Origin: Blepharisma stoltei
Taxonomy: Eukaryota > Ciliophora > Heterotrichea > Heterotrichida > Blepharismidae
Length of the DNA: 64,000 nucleotides
Assembly (NCBI GenBank): GCA_914767885.1
Contig: CAJZBQ010000050.1
Span: forward strand, 372,001 to 436,000
Reading direction: 5' to 3'
This document shows positions 1 through 15,001 of this stretch, one piece after another. Position 1 is the stretch's first letter; each line of letters begins with the position of its first letter. The notes under the pieces are model-generated. The model was not told the origin of the DNA, ran no database searches, and saw nothing but the letters and a program-made list of their open reading frames with translations. A program made the position numbers and the translations under genes.

Positions 1-1759
1 GCTTTTGTCTTTCAATTTCCTGCAATCTTTTCTTTTCTTTTTCAATTAACTCTTGCTCATCTTTTAATCTTTTTTCTGCTTCTTGTATTTTTAGTTCTTC
101 ATTTATCATAATTACTACAGCTTCATCAAATAATTCCTGAGCGATTTGTTTTTTAATAGCATTATTATCTTCTTCCAGCTGTTTTTTCTCAGCAGCTTCT
201 TTCATCTGTTTCTGTTTTTTCAGCATAGCTTCTTGAGCGTAATTTAATTCTTCTTCAATCATTTTCCTCACAACTTCGGTTAATAAATCTTCAAAAATGT
301 TTTTTCCCAAATACCCAATTTCATCTCTCTTTTTTCTTTCTTCTTCTTTTATTCTTTTATATTCATCTTTAGCGAATTTCAACTCATCTCTTGCTAATAA
401 GTCGACTATTTTATTGACTTCGCTATCTATAAGTTTTTGTGCGTAGTTGTCAAAATGCTTATCAAGAGCCCCATTAGCAGCTTGTCCTAAGAATTCATTT
501 GCGAGTTTTCTGATAGTGTCTAAAAGTTCTTTCCCTAGGATTTCATCGGTTAAATATTTAGCAGCTGCATCATTTTGTCTTTGAGTTTCATGTTTTTTTG
601 TAACACTGACGATTTCGGTTAATTCATTTTCGACTTCTTCTTCAATGATATCTTCAATGACATAGAGGGAAATTCTATTTTCGTCGTCATATCTTCTTTG
701 TTTTCTCGTGCTATGCAAAGGAGTCCCTATAAGTGAACTAAATTTTCCGCTAGGCTTTGATTTGTGATTAGGCTCCCATTCATTATTGGAATCTTCCATA
801 ATTACCATCTCTGCCAATCTTACTCGTTTTAAAAGAACTCCTGGCAATGGAATTAAAACTTGGCCGCTCTCAATAAAATAATTTTCCTTTTTTCGATTTT
901 GCTGTTTTGATCTATTCGGTGCTGCTTTAGACGGAGCCACTAGTAAAGGATCAGGTTCTTCGCTGAATGTAAAAATTTTAGAAAAATCCGAATTTGAGAG
1001 GAAGTTTAAATCGTGCTTCATTTTCGCCATATAGTTTACACCGTCATGCATAAATGGAACTAGTTTTGTTTTTGCATAAGAATCGTTTTGATTTAGCAGC
1101 ATTGCATAAACAAGCTGCTCGCGCCACCTTACAATGCTTTCTACTACATTTAGTGTTAAGATTCTATGGGCATGCAAAAGCTCGGCACATTCAAGCTGAA
1201 CATCTTTGAGCTTTTCTCAATCTGGCGATTTTATTAGATATTCGTTCATTTCTTTGATGCTTTTTAAGCTTTCTTCTCGAGCTGAAACTGCCCTTAAAGC
1301 AATCTGCACTAAGGATCGATTTTTTCTTAAATCCTCGATTTCTCGAGAAATAATAGCTGCGCCTTTATTTCTTGGCAAATCGAAGACGCATGATTTGAAT
1401 ACTTCTCGCTGGGCCTCTGGGATTGCTCGAATTTCCCACTCAGCCTCTATTTCACCTTTAAGTGCATTTAGCATTTCTTCAGTTATAGCTAGACTGGCAT
1501 TGGAAGACCTTTCCAAGCTTTTGGCTCTTCCTGAGCCTGGTCTTGAGCTGATTTGTGGTAGCTTAATTTTGTTCTTTGATTTATCTTTAAAATATTTGTC
1601 ATTGTCTTCATGGATATTAGAGGTATCTAAAGTTGAAGAATTTAGGGGTAAAGAACCAAGCCAAAATCGGTCATCCCAAGGTGTCTTTTTGCTAGATCTT
1701 GAACGTGCTGTATTCGAGGATGAAACTTTGATTTTTTTTGAAGGAGTTGGCTGGAGCAT
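1..1759 (-). CDS. Coiled-coil protein, partial (3' end outside window)
   Basis: The gene starts at the ATG at 1759-1757 and reads leftwards off the window edge, about 586 codons so far. An in-frame TGA at 1219-1217 is read as Trp. The first 180 residues are basic and Ser/Pro-rich. A middle region includes the stretch VESIVRWREQL. The remainder is very Lys/Glu-rich and strongly predicts coiled coil, with runs such as KKQKQMKEAAEKKQLEE. I do not recognise a catalytic domain and cannot name the family. Composition suggests a structural or cytoskeletal protein, which is inference only. The antisense open frame at 1206-1766 is a shadow of this gene. Confidence 0.75.
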
Positions 1760-2637
1760 TAAATAATTACTTTAAATAAGAAATATGAAAAGTTTCACAT
1801 AAGGTTATAAATAAAGCAAATAGCTGTCAATTATTTTTTTTTATTATATCCCTGTTAATTGTAACTGGAAATAATTTAGAGAAAACTATAAATCGAAAAT
1901 TTTTTGAAATAAGGCTGCTTATGATAATTATTTATTATGTGAATTTAGACATTATATTGAATCAACAAATAAATAAATTGAGAAAAATAACAATAAGAAA
2001 AAAAATTAGCTCTTATTTTCTGAATTAATTATGGCTTTATGTCTTACTTACTCCTCCCACTGTGAGCGAAAATTACATTTTGTTTACTAATTTTTTTTAT
2101 AAGATTTTATATATAGATTTTCCAATATGTTTGCAAGCTCACGATGAGGAGTTAGGATAAAACTCAGTTATATAGATTTCGTAAATCAAATATAGCTTAA
2201 TGCTCATTTTAAAGCAATCATGCTAATTCCTTCCTTTTTGAGCAGGTCATATATTTTATAAATGAATTTTACGATTACTTTCAAATTGTTGTAAATTGGA
2301 ATTAAAAAAAAATGAATAGAAATTTTATATAATCATTTATAATGCGTTTTCCTATTCACTATATAAAATAGAAAAAAGTAGCCAGTGTCAAGGTTATATA
2401 AAATTTTGAAGAAAAAATGATTATAGTACTTGAGTCGCAAAAAGTCTTGCTCACTCACAAAGAGAGAGTAAGAAATCTCTTTTAAATCATATAAACCTAT
2501 TGGATTTTTGACTACAAACATAAATTCTCAATACTTAGTATAATTCTGTAAGCTAACATTTATATCTTAAATAATGCTGCGAATTGTTAATATAATCTTT
2601 TAGAAATTGATATATATATGAGTATTTTAATAGTTAA
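1760..2637. other. AT-rich intergenic spacer, no gene seen
   Basis: This stretch lies between two genes that diverge from it, so it should hold both promoters. It is very AT-rich with many short homopolymer runs. A 62-codon minus-strand open frame at 2333-2521 has no coding character. I saw no RNA gene and no clear TA-bounded element. Confidence 0.6.
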
Positions 2638-3524
2638 ATGAAAGATACTAAACTTGATGAAAAATTCAATAACATTCTGTTAGGTATTTTTTACGAAGAC
2701 AGAAATCGAGCATGCCTCTTATTTATTGGACAAGCATCAAAAAATTCGAGTTGAACAATGAGTAACCCTCCATTAAGAAAACAAAGCTTTCAGAAGTTAC
2801 AACTAACCATGCATGGAAAAAGAATCGCAATGAATATGCACAAGCTTTAAAAGAACAAATTTTAATCAAAAATCTAATAGCTCCGTTTAAGTCTGCTCCA
2901 CCTGAAGGTCCATTGCCTCTTTTCAACAAATTTTTGGTAAAAATTATTCAGCTAACTCCTACACACAAGGTTCCTGAGCATCGATGAAATTCAAGAGCAG
3001 ATCTAAACATAGTAAAGCAAAAACTAAAAGGAAATAAAATTCAAATGGCATTTAAATCCGTTGAATCGCCGAGCAGATCCATAAGTGAAGATGATAAACC
3101 CAATTTAAAACAAAAATTAAAGGTAAATCTAATTCAGGAAAAAGAGAGAAAAATAAAAGAGCAGCAAGAAGTCATAAGAAAATTGAAAGAAGAAAACCAA
3201 AATTTAAAGAAAATGCTGTCTTATGAAATCCAATCTCGAGATGAAACAAGAATCAAAATCGATAGTTCAAAAATACTAGAATTTGACGATAAAGAAATAG
3301 AGGTTTATAAAGAAAATACTATAAGGAGCATGAATAGAGATACTCCTTCGTCAAAGCATGTCTCATTTTCATTATCACCAGACAGCAACCAAAAACTGGA
3401 AGAAATGTTCTTTATGGATAGCTCACAGCGAATAAAAAGAAATTTAAATAGCCAGCTACGCAATCCAAATCTCAGCTTAGAAGAATGCTTGAATAGTATG
3501 AGCCACAGTTCTGATTATCTTTAA
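2638..3524 (+). CDS. DUF4485-domain protein, CEP112-like N-terminus
   Basis: Restored from four exons (2638-2683, 2703-2761, 2778-2936, 2952-3524), giving 278 aa. Putative introns are 19, 16 and 15 nt, all GT...AG. The N-terminal 90 residues match the DUF4485 pattern found at the start of centrosomal CEP112: a leucine-rich helix, then the motifs WKKNRNEYAQAL and PPEGPLPLFNKFL. A coiled coil follows (about residues 115-160) and then a Ser-rich tail. A role at basal bodies or centrioles is inferred from the domain. The first intron is the least certain. The family call rests on remembered motif patterns, not an alignment. Confidence 0.7.
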
Positions 3525-3590
3525 TAGCCTTAATATAAATTTAAAATCTCCAATATGAGATATTGTGATTTAAATGACAAATAAAAATCC

Positions 3591-4421
3591 ATGGATGATC
3601 CCAGAAATCGTATAAAGTTCATTAAGCAGAGCATGTCTATTACAATCGCAATTTTATTAGTGATCGCTATTTAGTTTGCAGTTTTTATTGTTTGCATTAT
3701 AGAAATAGATGTTATATTTAAAATTTTCATTGATTATTCAAACTGGACAAAAGAGAACCCTGTATATGGACTGTTACTTATACAAGTTGTTTGCATAATC
3801 GGACTGATCATCATGATTCCTTCAACTTTATTTGCCCTGACGATAGGCTATATATGTGGAATGCTATGTGGCGAAATTTTTGGGTTTATTTTAGGTATTC
3901 TTCTTATTTCTGTCACAAGTCAGGTTGCAGCTGTGCTATCATTTTTCTTAGCACGATACCTATTTCGCGACATGGTGATAAATAATATTAAAGAAGAATG
4001 AGTGAAGACCAGAGCCGTTTTAAAAGCTCTTGAAACCAAAGGAATAAAAGTCGTTTTCTTATGTAGACTATCCCCTGTAATACCTTATGGGATTTTAAAT
4101 TATATTGTAGGAGCTTCAAGCATCCCCTTTCAGCATTTTTTTATTGGCAATCTTGGACTCATCCCTGGATTTTCACTATATGTCTATATTGCAGTAACCA
4201 TGGGCTCTGTTCAAGAAGCCCTAAGCAACCAAACAAGCAGTGACTGATATTGATATCTAATTGCCATTGGCGGGGTGCTTATAATTGCAACGTGTATATA
4301 CATCACATGAGTATCAAAAAAAGAGTTACAAAAAATATTAGATGAACAAGAAGAGTCTGAGGCGCCACTTTTCATGGAAGAGGAGCACGAAGAGGTGCCA
4401 ATTGATCCTAATAATATATAA
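3591..4421 (+). CDS. TVP38/TMEM64 family membrane protein
   Basis: 271 aa after removing a 15-nt intron at 3660-3674. TGA codons at 3999 and later are Trp. The protein has about five hydrophobic segments. The centre carries the VTT/SNARE-associated signature: a GYICGMLCGEIFG segment, then an FFLARYLFRD helix, then LCRLSPVIPYGILNYIVG. These match the TVP38/TMEM64/VMP1-type lipid scramblase-related family of Golgi and ER membranes. The C-terminus is acidic. Length is typical for the family. It is uninterrupted by any IES and converges with KIFBP, whose stop lies only 6 bp away. Confidence 0.85.
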
Positions 4422-4427
4422 TTATAA

Positions 4428-7400
4428 TTAAATAGAATTTAGCTCTGCAGAAATTTGGCTGATCCTTATGGGCATAAGCTCGCACATTTCTTTACAAATA
4501 TTCATCTGTTCTTCAATGTCTTTGATTTCTTCTCCATATTTTCCTTCACTGACTTCTGTTAAGTAATTTTGAATCCTCTCATATCATCTATAGCAGCTTT
4601 CCATGTAGCTGATTTTTATTTCAATCTCAGGGTGATCTAGTTTTGTGTAAGTTCTTGCTATTCCAAACATCAAATTTAGAGAAGATTGAATCACATCTTT
4701 GGCAGATTCATCATTTAATTCAAATTTCTGTACAAACTCTAATAACTCGACCTGCTTTTCGATAGAAGTTAAGGCGCTTATGTTTGTTTTTGTGTATATT
4801 TCTTGATTCTTTTTGTTTTTTCCTCGTAATTGGGAACTTTTTATGTCGTAGATGTCAAGGTAGACTGATGAAATTTCATTCATTAGATGCTGCCAAAGCT
4901 GAGAATAAGCCTGTCGGTTTAAATCTTTGGTGTATTCTTCAAGAATTTCAATTCTTCTTTGTAGCATTGCTATAACCCTCCCTTCATTTTCATCAAAATA
5001 GCATAAATATTTGTATAAGCTGCTGATATTTCGTTTCATCTCTATATGCTCTGTCACATATCCGTCTATAATAAAATATTCTAAAGCTTGCTTCAAGCTT
5101 GTATTTGCTAATTTAAACAATTCCTTTGCTTCTTCTAAATTCCCTGCAGGAGATATTCTTGGAAATTGCACTCTTAGCCCTCTGAATGCTACACATTGAG
5201 AATAAATGCGATCTGGAATTGATAATTTATCCTTATGCAGGGTTGCTCCCATTTCTAAAAAGGCTAAAAAGCATCTTCCTATTTGCATATGAATTGTGCT
5301 TTTTAGTTTCCTTTTATTCTGAAGAATAATTGACATCCCACACTGCAAAGTATACAAAGCTTGATTTAAGTAGCCATTTTCCACATAATACTCAGCTAAA
5401 TTTATAGAATTTATTGCTCAATCTTTGATGTCATAGTCCCCACTTTCTATTTGCCGCTTCATAGTTTCAGCACAATACATAGCTGATTTTTCTTTTTCAC
5501 CAAGCTTTGCAAACTCCTGGGCCATATAAAATAGAGTCAAAGTATAGTTTTGCTCAATTTTGCATCTATTAACACCTCCGTCAATAATAAAATGAAAACC
5601 AGAAGTTCCTGTCAAAAAATCATGAAAATTGTGGGAAAAAGTCTGTGTATTGAAAATTTTGGTTATTAAATAAAGTTCTTGAGACTTTATGAAATATGAT
5701 AAGCTCATGCACCTTTATGGATCGACCTCATTGAAAATGTAACCACTCTAATGGACTTCCTATCCTGTACATTAGAATAGACCCCTCACTATTTAGAGAA
5801 ATATTTAGACTATTATAAAAAAATCCCTAGTTTTAAACTAGTTCCATATAGTTTTTTATATTATTGTTTTTTTAATAATTTGAAAAATGTTTTAAAAATC
5901 AGCATAAGATTTGGCAAAAAGAAGCCAAATCATATTTTACACTTAAAATAGTTCTTCTTTCTTGATGCTTGAAAAAATAAAAATTTCGCGGTAAAAATGT
6001 TTTGGCCAAATATGGGAGCTAAAAATGGCTAGTCAAAAAAATTTTTGACAAGTGTGAACCATTTTGGCAATTAAACGAGCCAATTTTTAAAATATCTTTA
6101 TTATAAATATTAATTTTTAATTTAAGATATGATTTTAAATAAAAAAAATGGCAGATTTATAGTGACTATAGGGAAAAATGTCACCCCTCATGGAGTAAGC
6201 TCCGATGGAAAGTTTCCTAATAAAACCAATGCAAAGCTTCATCATTTAAAAAGAATTTTAATTTGCCCAATGAACTTTTTTTGCTTCGATTTAGTCTTGG
6301 AGATCTCATGTTCGAGTTTGAATTTTTTTTAGGTATTCTTGACTTTAGAAAAAAAAATTGCAGACTTATAGTGACTATAGGAAAAAATGTTACCCCTCAT
6401 GGAGCAAGCTCCTATGAAGAGTTAAGGTCTGGTTCAAATGCAAAGCTTAATCATTTAATATAATTTTTATTTTACCCAATGAACTTTTTTTGCTTCGATT
6501 TAGTCTTGGAGATCTCGTGTTCACGTTTGATTGTTTTTATGGTATTTTTGACTTTAAAAAAAAATGGCAGACTTATAGTGGCTATAGAAAAAATGTTACC
6601 CCTCATTGAGCAAGCTCCTATGAAAAGTTAAGGTCTGGTTCAAATGCAAAGCTTAATCATTTAATATAAATTTTATTTTACCCAATGAACTTTTTTTGCT
6701 TCAGTTTAGTCTTGGAGATCTTGTGTTCGAGTTTGATTGTTTTTATGGTATTTTTGACTTTAGAAAAAAATGGCAGACTTATAGTGGCTATAGAAAAAAA
6801 TGTTACCCCTCATGGAGCAAGCTCCTATGTAGAGTTAAGGTCTGGTTCAACTGCAAAGTTTAATCATTTAATATGAATTTTATTTTGCCCAATGAACTTT
6901 TTTCACTTCAATTTAGTCTTGGAGGTCTCGTGTTCGCGTTTGAATTTTTTTTAGGCATTTTTGACTTTAAAAAAAAATGGCAGACTTATAGTGGCTATAG
7001 GAAAAAATGTTACCCCTCATGGAGCAAGCTCCTATGTAGAGTTAAGGTCAGGTTCAACTGCAAAGCTTAATCATTTAATATGAATTTTATTTTGCCCAAT
7101 GAACTTTTTTTGCTTCGATTTAGTCTTTGGAGATCTCGTGTTCGCGTTTGATTTTGTTTTGCTTACTTTTGACTTTAGAAAAAAAAATGGCAGACTTATC
7201 GTGACTATAGGAAAAAATGTTACCCCTCATGGAGCAAGCTCCTATATAGAGTTAAGGTCAGGTTCAACTGCAAAGCTTAATCATTTAATATAAATTTTAT
7301 TTTGCCCAATGAACTTTTTTTGCTTCGATTTAGCCTTGGAGATCTCGTGTTCGCGTTAGAATTTTTTTATGGTATTTTTGACTTTAAAAAAAAATGGCAG

Positions 7401-8478
7401 AATCTTATAGTAAGTATCGGAAAAAAAATGTAACCCCTCATAGTGATGTTCCTATAAGGAATAATATGAAATAAATACAAAGCCTAATTGTTTAAGCTGA
7501 ATTATTATTTTTATTAAAGAGCTTTTATTTTTCTCAATATCAACTTGGAGATGATGTGCTCATATTCAAATTTTTATTAATATTCTTTAAATTTAAATAT
7601 TATTTTTATTAATTAAATTAATTTTAAGTTAAAATTAAATGGAACAGCCATTTTTTTCAAAGTCATATCTTATTAAAAATTAATTTTAAAAAATATAAAT
7701 ATATTTTTAAAATTGGATCGTTTAATTGTCAAAATGGTTCACACTTGTCAAAAATTTTTTGGCTCGCTATTTTTAATTTCCAATCTTTGTTTGGGCCAAA
7801 TCATTTTACCGCGAAAATCGTATTTTTCAAATATCAAGAGATAATAACTATTTTAATTGTAAAATATGATTTGGCTTCTTTTTGCCAAATCTTATGCTGA
7901 TTTTTAAAACATTTTTCAAATTATTAAAAAAACAATAATATAAAAACTATATGGAACTAGTTTAAAACTAGGGTTTTTTTTATAATAGTCTAAATATTTC
8001 TCTAAATAGTGAGGGGTCTATTCTAAGATGTACAAGATAGGAAGTCCATTAGAGCGGTTACATTTTCAATGAGGTCGATCCATAAAGGCTCATTAACTAT
8101 AAGCCCTTTTTCGTTTTCTCCACGATTGCAGCACAATACACCTAAAGAATTTAATAAATCTTGAAAAATGTTAATAAAGCGGCCTTGCTCTTGAAAAGAA
8201 ATAGTGCTAAATAAATCTAATGACTTTTGATAATGTTTATCACTTTCAGTGATTTCTTCTGTTTCGAAGTGATTAACACCTAGCATATATTCTATGATTG
8301 CTTCTGCTGTGCGAGCTATTTCGTCAGATTTTTTAACCCTTTCTTCTTGTAGGAGTGAGTTCAAAATTTCTCTTGCTTTATATTTGTGTTCATATGGGTG
8401 GGAGGACTCTGAAGCCATCCCCATAAGTTTGTCAACAAACTCAAGTTCTCTTTGAAATACCGAATAAAAGAAATCCAT
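4428..8478 (-). CDS. KIFBP: KIF-binding protein (KIFBP/KBP), interrupted by a 2.4-kb IES
   Basis: Reads 8478-8098 then 5699-4428, 550 aa, after removal of 5700-8097. KIFBP is a TPR-like protein that binds kinesin motors and blocks microtubule attachment. The N-terminus has HPYEHKYKAREIL and LGVNHFETEE, the middle has DYDIKDWAINSINLAEYY (W encoded by TGA), and the C-terminal half has IDGYVTEHIEMKRNISSLYK followed by FDENEGRVIAMLQRRIE. All are recognisable KIFBP landmarks in the right order. Joining at the TA pair gives NEKGLISYFIKSQELY across the junction, collinear with the human protein. Without excision the protein would end inside the insert's terminal repeat. Confidence 0.9.
5700..8097. 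mobile_element. 2.4-kb IES with long terminal inverted repeats and six internal tandem repeats
   Basis: The ends are TA at 5700-5701 and TA at 8098-8099. The terminal inverted repeats are about 380 bp (roughly 5713-6095 and 7720-8086) and nearly identical apart from the outer 12 bp. The core holds six direct repeats of about 207 bp. The length (2398 bp) is not a multiple of three, so it must be removed for KIFBP to be read through. I see no transposase. Confidence 0.85.
6265..7490. repeat. Six ~207-bp tandem repeats inside the KIFBP IES
   Basis: Repeat starts, marked by the motif cccaatgaacttttttt, lie at about 6265, 6475, 6681, 6888, 7095 and 7305, giving periods of 210, 206, 207, 207 and 210 bp. 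A partial preceding copy begins near 6129. Each copy repeats the segment gttacccctcatggagcaag. The recurrent short open frames here are products of the repeat and are not genes. Confidence 0.9.
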
Positions 8479-8561
8479 TGCAAAATTATATTAATTTACT
8501 GTAATTCAAGAACTTTTCTGGCAAGAGAAATATATGATCCCAAGCAAAATTTATTATAAAT

Positions 8562-8993
8562 ATGATAAGTTTTATTCTTCTTGTCAATAAGCAAGGTCAG
8601 ACAAGGCTAGCCCAATACTACAACTACATGACGATCAGCGAGAGAGCCACACTTGAAGGAGAATTGGTCAGAAAATGCTTAAGCAGGGGTGAAGGCCAAT
8701 GCAATTTCTTGGAGCACCAGCAGTGGAAGGTCATCTATAGAAGATATGCTTCTCTATATTTCATAATTGGCATCGAAGAAGAAAATGTCAACGAGCTTGC
8801 TTACTTAGAATTCATTCACAACTTAGTCGAGACACTAGACAAATACTTTGAAAATGTTTGCGAACTCGATATCATGTTCAATATAGAGAAAGCTCATTTT
8901 GTCCTTGACGAAATGGTAATGAATGGCTGCATCCTCGAAACCAATAAAACTATCATACTAGGCCAAATTTCTGCAATTGAGAAGTGCGGATAA
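8562..8993 (+). CDS. AP4S1: AP-4 complex subunit sigma
   Basis: 143 aa with no intron or IES. This is the small sigma subunit of an adaptor complex that sorts cargo at the trans-Golgi network. Diagnostic segments are FILLVNKQGQTRLAQYY, the CLSR...QCNFLEHQQWKVIYRRYASLYF block, EFIHNLVETLDKYF and ELDIMFNIEKAHFVLDEMV, followed by NGCILETNK. The VNKQGQTRL start and the NGCI.ETN segment match AP-4 sigma better than AP-1, AP-2 or AP-3. Length equals the family norm. Confidence 0.93.
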   Translation: MISFILLVNKQGQTRLAQYYNYMTISERATLEGELVRKCLSRGEGQCNFLEHQQWKVIYRRYASLYFIIGIEEENVNELAYLEFIHNLVETLDKYFENVCELDIMFNIEKAHFVLDEMVMNGCILETNKTIILGQISAIEKCG

Positions 8994-9048
8994 CTATATA
9001 GATTAGTAATTACAGCTAATAGTCCTCGTAAGAAAATTCATAATAATT

Positions 9049-12856
<3,808 letters not shown>

Positions 12857-13025
12857 TTATATTTTATATATAATTTCTAGTTTAATTGTATTATGAAACT
12901 TATCAGGCCATTTTGTATGAGCTAATTTGAAATAAATTTAATTTTTCTCCTCCAAGTTGTTGTGTTTTATTTTAGTTTAGCTATTATTTTCTGATATAAA
13001 AATTCTAAATAGTAATATTTTCAAA

Positions 13026-14948
13026 ATGCTTTTAATTATTAATCAACTTATGAATAAATATTCTGGCTTTTTAATCAGCCCAAAAAGTGCACAAAGCAGC
13101 AGAATTTTCAGTCCTCCCTGCTCCCGCCCTACATCTTCTATATCAACAACTGCCAAAACTTTTATGAGCAAGCCTTTTCATTTTCCTGAAGAAACTACTT
13201 CTTTTTCTCATCAACAATCAATTGATGCACAATGGCCTGAATTTGAACTTCCAGATTCAGCTGACCCTAACACATCAAGATATGCTCTCCCTATTAATTT
13301 TCCAATCCGCCCAACAACATCTCAATTAAGTGGGCTAACTTTGAAAGAAAATCAAAAAAATCATATGAGATCATGCTCAATGTTCAGCTTTTTAGATGGC
13401 GAGCCAATGGAGTTTAATGTTGTGGGGCATAGAAGAATGCCTTCAGAAGACCAATTTACGAAGATTTTGGACAAGCTTGAAATGGTAATTTCAAATAAAA
13501 ATCTAGTAAACCAAAAAGTCCCGTTACGAGAAGGTGTCCCTGTTGATTTGTTATTAGATGAAGGAACAATTCAATATTTTAGAGTCCGCTCTAAAGGAAG
13601 AAAATCGCCTTTGTGAGTCTCAATTAAAAAGACTAAAGGAAAACTGATAACTTTTGTATCGAGAACTATACCTGAACCAAGCGAGCATTTATGTGACCAA
13701 TTATCGAAATTTGACAACTTTGAGATAAGTGATGCTGGCCTTAGGTTTCGCTGTGACAATATTTATTTAGCTATTCAAGCAATTGAATATTCTAATTTCT
13801 CGATAACTGTTGGATTTGGCCTTAAAAGACAGCAAAGCTTGGTCAGCAGTCCAATTGAAAAATTTGAATCGGAAACTCCTATCAATGAGATTCAAAAAGA
13901 TGAGTCAAAGTATCAGCTTGCTGAAAGAGTAGAAAAAGTGCTTTGCAAAAGGAGAAGAACTGCTTTATCCTTGTCAAAAGAAAAGGATTTTGTTAAAAAC
14001 AATATGCTCATTTCCCCAAAAGACGAAAAAAAAGATAAAATCACTTGGGAAGAAAAGAGACTCAAAGTCCTCAAAAATAAAGAGCAAATTTTTAAAGAAA
14101 AAAAAGACAGAACTATTAAAGTGTTAAATAGGCAAGCCATAAGAATGGAGAGAGAAAAAGAAGAAAAACGCCTAAATGAAATTAAAAACGCGTTGCTAGA
14201 AAACCAAAAATCTTGATTTTCTTTGATTTATTTTAGTATTTCTTTAAATAAATTCAAAGAATTAAGAGTTGCATGCAGAGCGAGCGCATTTTTGAAATTA
14301 TCCAAAACTCGCTCAATTCGAAGTATTCAGCGTGCATATAGATCCTATACTAACAACTTAGACATAAAAACACTAAACACTCTTCGAGCATCATCAATTT
14401 TGAAATATTATTTCAACCATACAAAACCTTTAATTAATATACCATTGAAATCTCAAATTGTAAAATGTATTAAAGAAAGCGCCAAACATCATATTTTACC
14501 ATATGGATTTACACGACTGTATAAAAGAATCGTCAACATTCAACGAGCTTGGCATATGTATAACGCGAAAAGGAAAAAGCGATGGGAAAGCTTGATTAGA
14601 TTCTGAAACGAAATGCTTGAGATCCTCATAAAAGAATCGAGCAATAAAGCAATTCGCAAAAAGAAAAAGCTATTAGATAGTAATAAATACGCCAAAATTA
14701 CCTTAATATCAAGAAATCAAGTTTTAACAGAGTATTTTAGGAACTGCAAAAGAAATTTTCATATTCAGCTTCGAGACTATATTGCTAATACTAAAGAATC
14801 AGTTAGAAGAGGAGTCAAAGCATTTAGAATGGCAATTACTAAGGGAAACGAAGATAGCCCAGCATATATAACTTTTGCCCCAGATTTCAAATATCTCCCA
14901 TCAACCGAAGAATTGATAAAACTTATCGAAAAAGCAACAAAATTGTAA
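13026..14948 (+). CDS. Basic protein with possible IQ-like helices, unknown function
   Basis: One reading frame of 640 aa with TGA-Trp codons near 13614, 14214 and 14604. The first 130 residues are Ser/Pro-rich. A compact region (about 140-270) has no recognised signature. A Lys/Glu coiled coil follows (about 300-395). The C-terminal third is very basic with IQ-like stretches such as RSIRSIQRAYRSY and IVNIQRAWHMYNAKRKKRW, which could bind calmodulin. Axonemal or basal-body association is possible but unproven. An alternative start lies at the downstream ATG at 13050. No IES is seen. Confidence 0.7.
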
Positions 14949-15001
14949 ATTACTAATTAATAAATAATTATTTTTCCCAAATCCATAATATTTATCTCAT
15001 A

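Noticed and set aside
1206-1766. Long plus-strand open frame opposite the first gene
   Set aside because: It mirrors the coiled-coil gene on the minus strand and has Ser/Leu-rich shadow composition with no motif.
6129-7293. Five similar open frames of 63-67 codons as a tandem gene family
   Set aside because: They repeat with the ~207-bp satellite unit, one period (206 bp) breaks the frame, and they lie wholly inside an IES.
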